From positions 1-6,991 of the forward strand of contig JACZWN010000176.1 in the NCBI GenBank assembly GCA_022572105.1: a stretch of DNA of 6,991 nt. Direction: 5' to 3'. How positions within the stretch are numbered: position 1 is the stretch's first letter; every line of letters starts with the position of its first letter. The notes below the pieces were generated by a model. That model was given only the letters and a program-made list of their open reading frames with translations. It made no database searches and was not told where the DNA came from. This document shows, piece by piece, positions 4,377 to 6,991 of the stretch. The DNA comes from Pseudomonadota bacterium. GTDB lineage: Bacteria > Pseudomonadota > Alphaproteobacteria > Kiloniellales > J153. Made by a program: the position numbers and the translations under genes.

Positions 4377-5857
4377 GGCCGGACCTCGAACTTGCTATAG
4401 AGCGAATCGAGCTTCTTGCCGAGCTCCTTGTTGTGGATCTTGTTGACCGGCTCGGCCGGCAGGAAGCGCCATTCCTCGCTCTCCTCGGCCAGCGCCTCGG
4501 CCAGCATCCACTTGTGCCGGAAGCGCCGGCCCTCGAGGCGGCGCACGGCGCCGATCTGGGCCGGGCTCAGCCAATCGCTGTCGAGGGTGGCGACGCGCGC
4601 CGGGTCCACGGCCAGCTCCTTGATCTCGGCGTAGCGCAGGACCGCCTCACGCCGCGCCCCGGCGAGATCCGGCTGTCGGTCCAGCGCCGCGCCGAACTGT
4701 ACAGCCGACTCGAAGGTCTTGTCCTTGAGGCCGGCGAGCGCGTCGGTCGCCACGCCGTCCCGCTCCAGGCGCTCCAGGGCCGTTTGCGACAGGAGGTAGG
4801 GCACCGGCCGGTAGACCTCCTGGTTGAACACGTTCTGCATGAAGAACAGGCCGACGAAGGAGAACAGGCCGGCGATGATCGGGGTCGCCAACCAGCCGAA
4901 GCCGATGCCGCCCAGCACGCGCCAGCGAATCGCCCGGCCGCCCTTCAACAGCCCGATGCCGAGCACGGCGCCGACCACGGCCTGGGAGCTGGAGACCGGA
5001 ACCAGCGGGATGGTCGGCAGCCCGGCGCCCGCGAGTATCGCCTCGAGCCCTTCCGAGGCGAACAGGAACAGGACCAGCGAGTGGGCGACGACCACGACCC
5101 AGGCGGCGACCGGCGAGAGCGGCAGGATCCGTCCGCCGACGGTCATCATGACGCGCTTCGAGTAGGTCATGACCCCGACCGCGATCGCCGCCGCGCCGAG
5201 CAGGAACAGCTGCTGGACCGAGGAGAAGGTGCCCAGCCCCATGACCCCGAAATCGGTGAACGGCGAGGTCGGGACGAACACGCCCATGACGTTGGCGATG
5301 TTGTTGGCGCCCAGGCTGTAGGCGCCGAAGGCGCCGGCCAGGATCAGGCCGAGGCGGGTATAGGCGTCCTGGCGCAGGAGATGCGGCTTGGCCCGGCGGA
5401 TCCCATAGGTGGTCAGCTTGAACAGCAGCGCGGCGATGACGGCGGCGAGCAGCGGACAGATGATCCAGGTGCTCATGATCGTGACCATCGTGTCGGTGTC
5501 GGTGTGGGTTTCGCTGAACAGGTTCCAACCGATGATGGCGCCGACGATGGCCTGGGTGGTCGAGACCGGCAGGCCGGCCTTGGTCATGAGGTAGACCGCC
5601 AGCGCCGCCGCGCCGGCGGCCATGAAGGAGCCGCCCAGCGCGTTGACCGAGCCGAGCTTGCCGAGCGTGTGCGCGGCCCCTCCGCCGCCGAAAACCGCGC
5701 CCAGGATGACGAAGACGCTGCAGATGGCGGCCGCGGTGGCGAAGCGCACCATGCGCGTGCCGACCGCGGTGCCGAACACGTTGGCGGCGTCGTTGGCGCC
5801 CAGCGCCCAGCCGAGAAACAGTCCGCTGGACAGGAAGAAGAAAACCGATGCGTCCAT
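4373..5857 (-). CDS. pit: PiT-family inorganic phosphate transporter with a C-terminal extension
   Basis: Inner-membrane, ion-coupled, low-affinity phosphate permease. The 494-residue protein shows the duplicated PiT signature: LGANDAANVFGTAVGTR (19-35) in the first half and LGANNIANVMGVFVP (182-196) in the second. Each is followed by a re-entrant motif, GLPVSTTQAIVGAIIGW (95-111) and VPVSSSQAVVGAVLGIG (286-302). About ten hydrophobic segments lie between residues 5 and 340. From about 345 to 494 the chain is soluble and charged, ending NKIHNKELGKKLDSLYSKF, so nearly a third of the protein is a cytoplasmic or periplasmic extension without a recognised domain. The ATG has no clear Shine-Dalgarno and sits only 16 nt after the DUF47 stop, so translation is probably coupled. 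A DUF47-pit pair is known from Sinorhizobium meliloti (orfA-pit), where PhoB represses it in low phosphate. No Pho box is evident here. Confidence 0.95.
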   Translation of the reverse strand: MDASVFFFLSSGLFLGWALGANDAANVFGTAVGTRMVRFATAAAICSVFVILGAVFGGGGAAHTLGKLGSVNALGGSFMAAGAAALAVYLMTKAGLPVSTTQAIVGAIIGWNLFSETHTDTDTMVTIMSTWIICPLLAAVIAALLFKLTTYGIRRAKPHLLRQDAYTRLGLILAGAFGAYSLGANNIANVMGVFVPTSPFTDFGVMGLGTFSSVQQLFLLGAAAIAVGVMTYSKRVMMTVGGRILPLSPVAAWVVVVAHSLVLFLFASEGLEAILAGAGLPTIPLVPVSSSQAVVGAVLGIGLLKGGRAIRWRVLGGIGFGWLATPIIAGLFSFVGLFFMQNVFNQEVYRPVPYLLSQTALERLERDGVATDALAGLKDKTFESAVQFGAALDRQPDLAGARREAVLRYAEIKELAVDPARVATLDSDWLSPAQIGAVRRLEGRRFRHKWMLAEALAEESEEWRFLPAEPVNKIHNKELGKKLDSLYSKFEVRP

Positions 5858-5873
5858 ACCCGGCGAGACCCGT

Positions 5874-6551
5874 CTAAACCGTCCGCTTGATGGTGTAGAT
5901 GGCCAGGCGGTCGGCCACGTCCTCGGAGCGGTCGGCCAGGTTGTCGATGTGCTCGACGAAGTTGCGCAGGTGCGCCTTGCGGGACAGCGCCAAGTCCGAG
6001 GCGAAGATCGCCCGCTTGAGCTTGGTGCTCACCTTGTCGGCTTCCTTCTCGTAGAACATCACCTTGTGCATGTGGTCGCCGACCGCCTCGATATTGCGGA
6101 AGAAGGCGCGCGAGGCGAGCACGATGGACTCCACGGCGAGCACGACCTGATCGCACAGCACCGCGAAATCCGCGCGAAACTCGGGTGAAATGTCCGGCGT
6201 CTCGATGGAGAAGGCCCAGAGCGCGCCCTCGTGGAGGTTGAGCACCGAATCCAGGTTTTCGAGCAGGCCCAGCACGTCGCCGCGCGATTCCGGGATCAGC
6301 GTCTGAGCGTAAAGCTGGGTCTCGATCGAGCGGCGCAGCTTGTCGGCCTCGCTCTCCAAGCGGTTGACGGCCTGCAGCTTCGCATCGAACTCCGCCGAGG
6401 CGCCATCCGCCAGATAGATCTGGATGGCGCGTTTGAACAGCAACGCGGACTCGGAGAGCTTGTCGAGGAAGGCGTCGATCTCGTTCTCCAGCGCCTTGGT
6501 GCGGCCGAAGAGCGACAGGCCCTTGCCTAACATCGAGTTTCTTTCCGCCAT
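5874..6551 (-). CDS. DUF47 (PhoU-like) phosphate transport accessory protein
   Basis: Cytoplasmic all-helical protein of the PhoU-related DUF47/TIGR00153 family, encoded beside PiT transporters and thought to regulate or assist them. The chosen ATG at 6551 gives 225 residues, the usual family size. The two PhoU-type metal-binding helices are visible: RLESEADKLRRSIETQLY (64-81) and FYEKEADKVSTKLKRAIF (166-183). ESRGDVLGLLENLDSVLNLHE (88-108) and NFVEHIDNLADRSEDVADRL (197-216) are the matching partner helices with further acidic residues. GLSLFGRTKALE near the N-terminus fits the family start. There is no signal peptide or membrane span. A purine-rich GGAGAGGAG (6564-6556) precedes the ATG. The gene is first in a two-gene unit with pit, 16 bases before the pit start. 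Confidence 0.93.
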   Translation of the reverse strand: MAERNSMLGKGLSLFGRTKALENEIDAFLDKLSESALLFKRAIQIYLADGASAEFDAKLQAVNRLESEADKLRRSIETQLYAQTLIPESRGDVLGLLENLDSVLNLHEGALWAFSIETPDISPEFRADFAVLCDQVVLAVESIVLASRAFFRNIEAVGDHMHKVMFYEKEADKVSTKLKRAIFASDLALSRKAHLRNFVEHIDNLADRSEDVADRLAIYTIKRTV

Positions 6552-6555
6552 CTCT

Positions 6556-6564
6556 CTCCTCTCC
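6556..6564 (-). promoter_or_regulatory. Ribosome binding site that decides the DUF47 start
   Basis: Minus-strand GGAGAGGAG ends 4 bases before the ATG at 6551, and its first GGAG lies 9 bases from it. An in-frame TTG at 6572 would add seven residues but lies upstream of this site and has no purine-rich sequence of its own, so the ATG is preferred. Confidence 0.7.
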
Positions 6565-6599
6565 AGATTCAAACGCGCGCCGGACGTGAAGATGTATAC

Positions 6600-6625
6600 G
6601 GCCCCACCCCGGCCCCACCCCGGCC
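6600..6625. repeat. 11-bp tandem repeat in the DUF47 leader
   Basis: GGCCCCACCCC is repeated at 6600-6610 and 6611-6621, with a further partial copy GGCC at 6622-6625. It lies about 50-75 bases upstream of the DUF47 start codon. Next to it, the minus strand reads TATACA (6598-6593), a possible -10 element, but the repeat occupies the -35 position and offers only GGGGTG there, so no promoter is called. Confidence 0.6.
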
Positions 6626-6749
6626 AGGGCGGCGCCTCGATACGCCTCGCGGCCGGAATGGCACCCGATTCATCTCAGTTCGACGGCCTATCTTGCCGCA
6701 CGGCACCGGGTCTGGGCAAGGTCGCGCTGCGGCCGCTCCGCACCGGGCG

Positions 6750-6991
6750 TTATCCCGCTCCGAACGGCGAGCGGCACCGGCGCACCACGAAACCCGTCCG
6801 CTCGATCCAGGCCCTTTCGCCGGGAACGAGGTTGCCGAGCTCGAGGTCCGTAATCTGGAGAGTACCATCCGCCTTTTCGATCGCCCGAAAGGCGTCGCGC
6901 GCCGCGTCGAACCGCGCCCTGTCGAGGACGAAACGGAATCGGCGAGTATACTGCGGCGAGCCGAGCCGATGCGCGCGCCCGTGAAAAACGG
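6750..6991 (-). CDS. Unrecognised protein, C-terminal part only (5' end off the right edge)
   Basis: The minus strand is open from the right edge to a TAA at 6752-6750, giving 79 complete codons. The peptide has the composition of a real folded protein: QYTRRFRFVLDRARFDAARD, AFRAIEKADGTLQITDLELG and NLVPGERAWIERTGFVVRRC follow in order. It mixes charged helices with a beta-rich end, and the other two minus-strand frames here are poor in comparison. I do not recognise the family and give no function. It reads in the same direction as the DUF47-pit genes, but 198 bases separate its stop from the DUF47 start, so a shared transcript is not assured. Confidence 0.6.
   Translation of the reverse strand, partial: VFHGRAHRLGSPQYTRRFRFVLDRARFDAARDAFRAIEKADGTLQITDLELGNLVPGERAWIERTGFVVRRCRSPFGAG

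Noticed and set aside
4433..5890. Long plus-strand open frame opposite pit
   Set aside because: It is antisense to a clear PiT protein, and its peptide is a low-complexity Asp/Arg/Gly/His/Gln mix.
6552..6749. Pho box upstream of the DUF47-pit unit
   Set aside because: I looked for paired CTGTCAT-like half sites with 11-base spacing on both strands and found none.

Overview
The window is GC-rich DNA with tightly packed genes, most of them on the minus strand. The gene set is an MlaC-type periplasmic phospholipid-binding protein, an SLT transglycosylase, a PiT phosphate transporter paired with a DUF47 PhoU-like protein, a CaiB/BaiF CoA-transferase and a monocupin. Together with the codon bias this suggests an alphaproteobacterium, perhaps of the Rhodospirillales type. 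That placement is an inference; the window holds no rRNA or other marker gene.

Layout from left to right: (1) 1-659, minus: mlaC-like gene cut by the left edge. (2) 660-1110: a 451-base divergent spacer with an AT-rich patch, a 17-bp dyad in the mlaC leader and, facing right, a good sigma-54 -24/-12 promoter with an upstream TGT-N10-ACA-type dyad. (3) 1111-1827, plus: secreted SLT-type lytic transglycosylase. (4) 1839-2228, minus: small ankyrin-repeat protein, convergent with gene 3. (5) 2229-2402: spacer with a perfect 8-bp hairpin, a 17-bp tandem repeat and a coding-like remnant. (6) 2403-3527 and 3562-4038, minus: CaiB/BaiF CoA-transferase preceded by a monocupin gene, probably one operon. 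(7) 4205-4376, plus: a frameshifted and shortened copy of what looks like a DUF6614-type gene. (8) 4373-5857 and 5874-6551, minus: pit phosphate transporter with a long soluble C-terminal tail, preceded by its DUF47 partner. (9) 6750-6991, minus: the C-terminal 79 codons of an unrecognised gene that enters from the right edge.

How the genes work together: the DUF47-pit pair is a recognisable low-affinity phosphate uptake unit of the kind known as orfA-pit in rhizobia. The cupin-CaiB pair looks like a small catabolic or CoA-activation unit with an unknown substrate. MlaC and the transglycosylase both act in the envelope, but they are divergently transcribed and the transglycosylase appears to have its own sigma-54 control. 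No CRISPR array, tRNA, rRNA, insertion sequence or phage gene was seen. I found no convincing new multi-gene system. The most interesting signals are the sigma-54 promoter on a cell-wall hydrolase gene, the decayed DUF6614-like gene between two operons, and the C-terminal extension of the PiT transporter.
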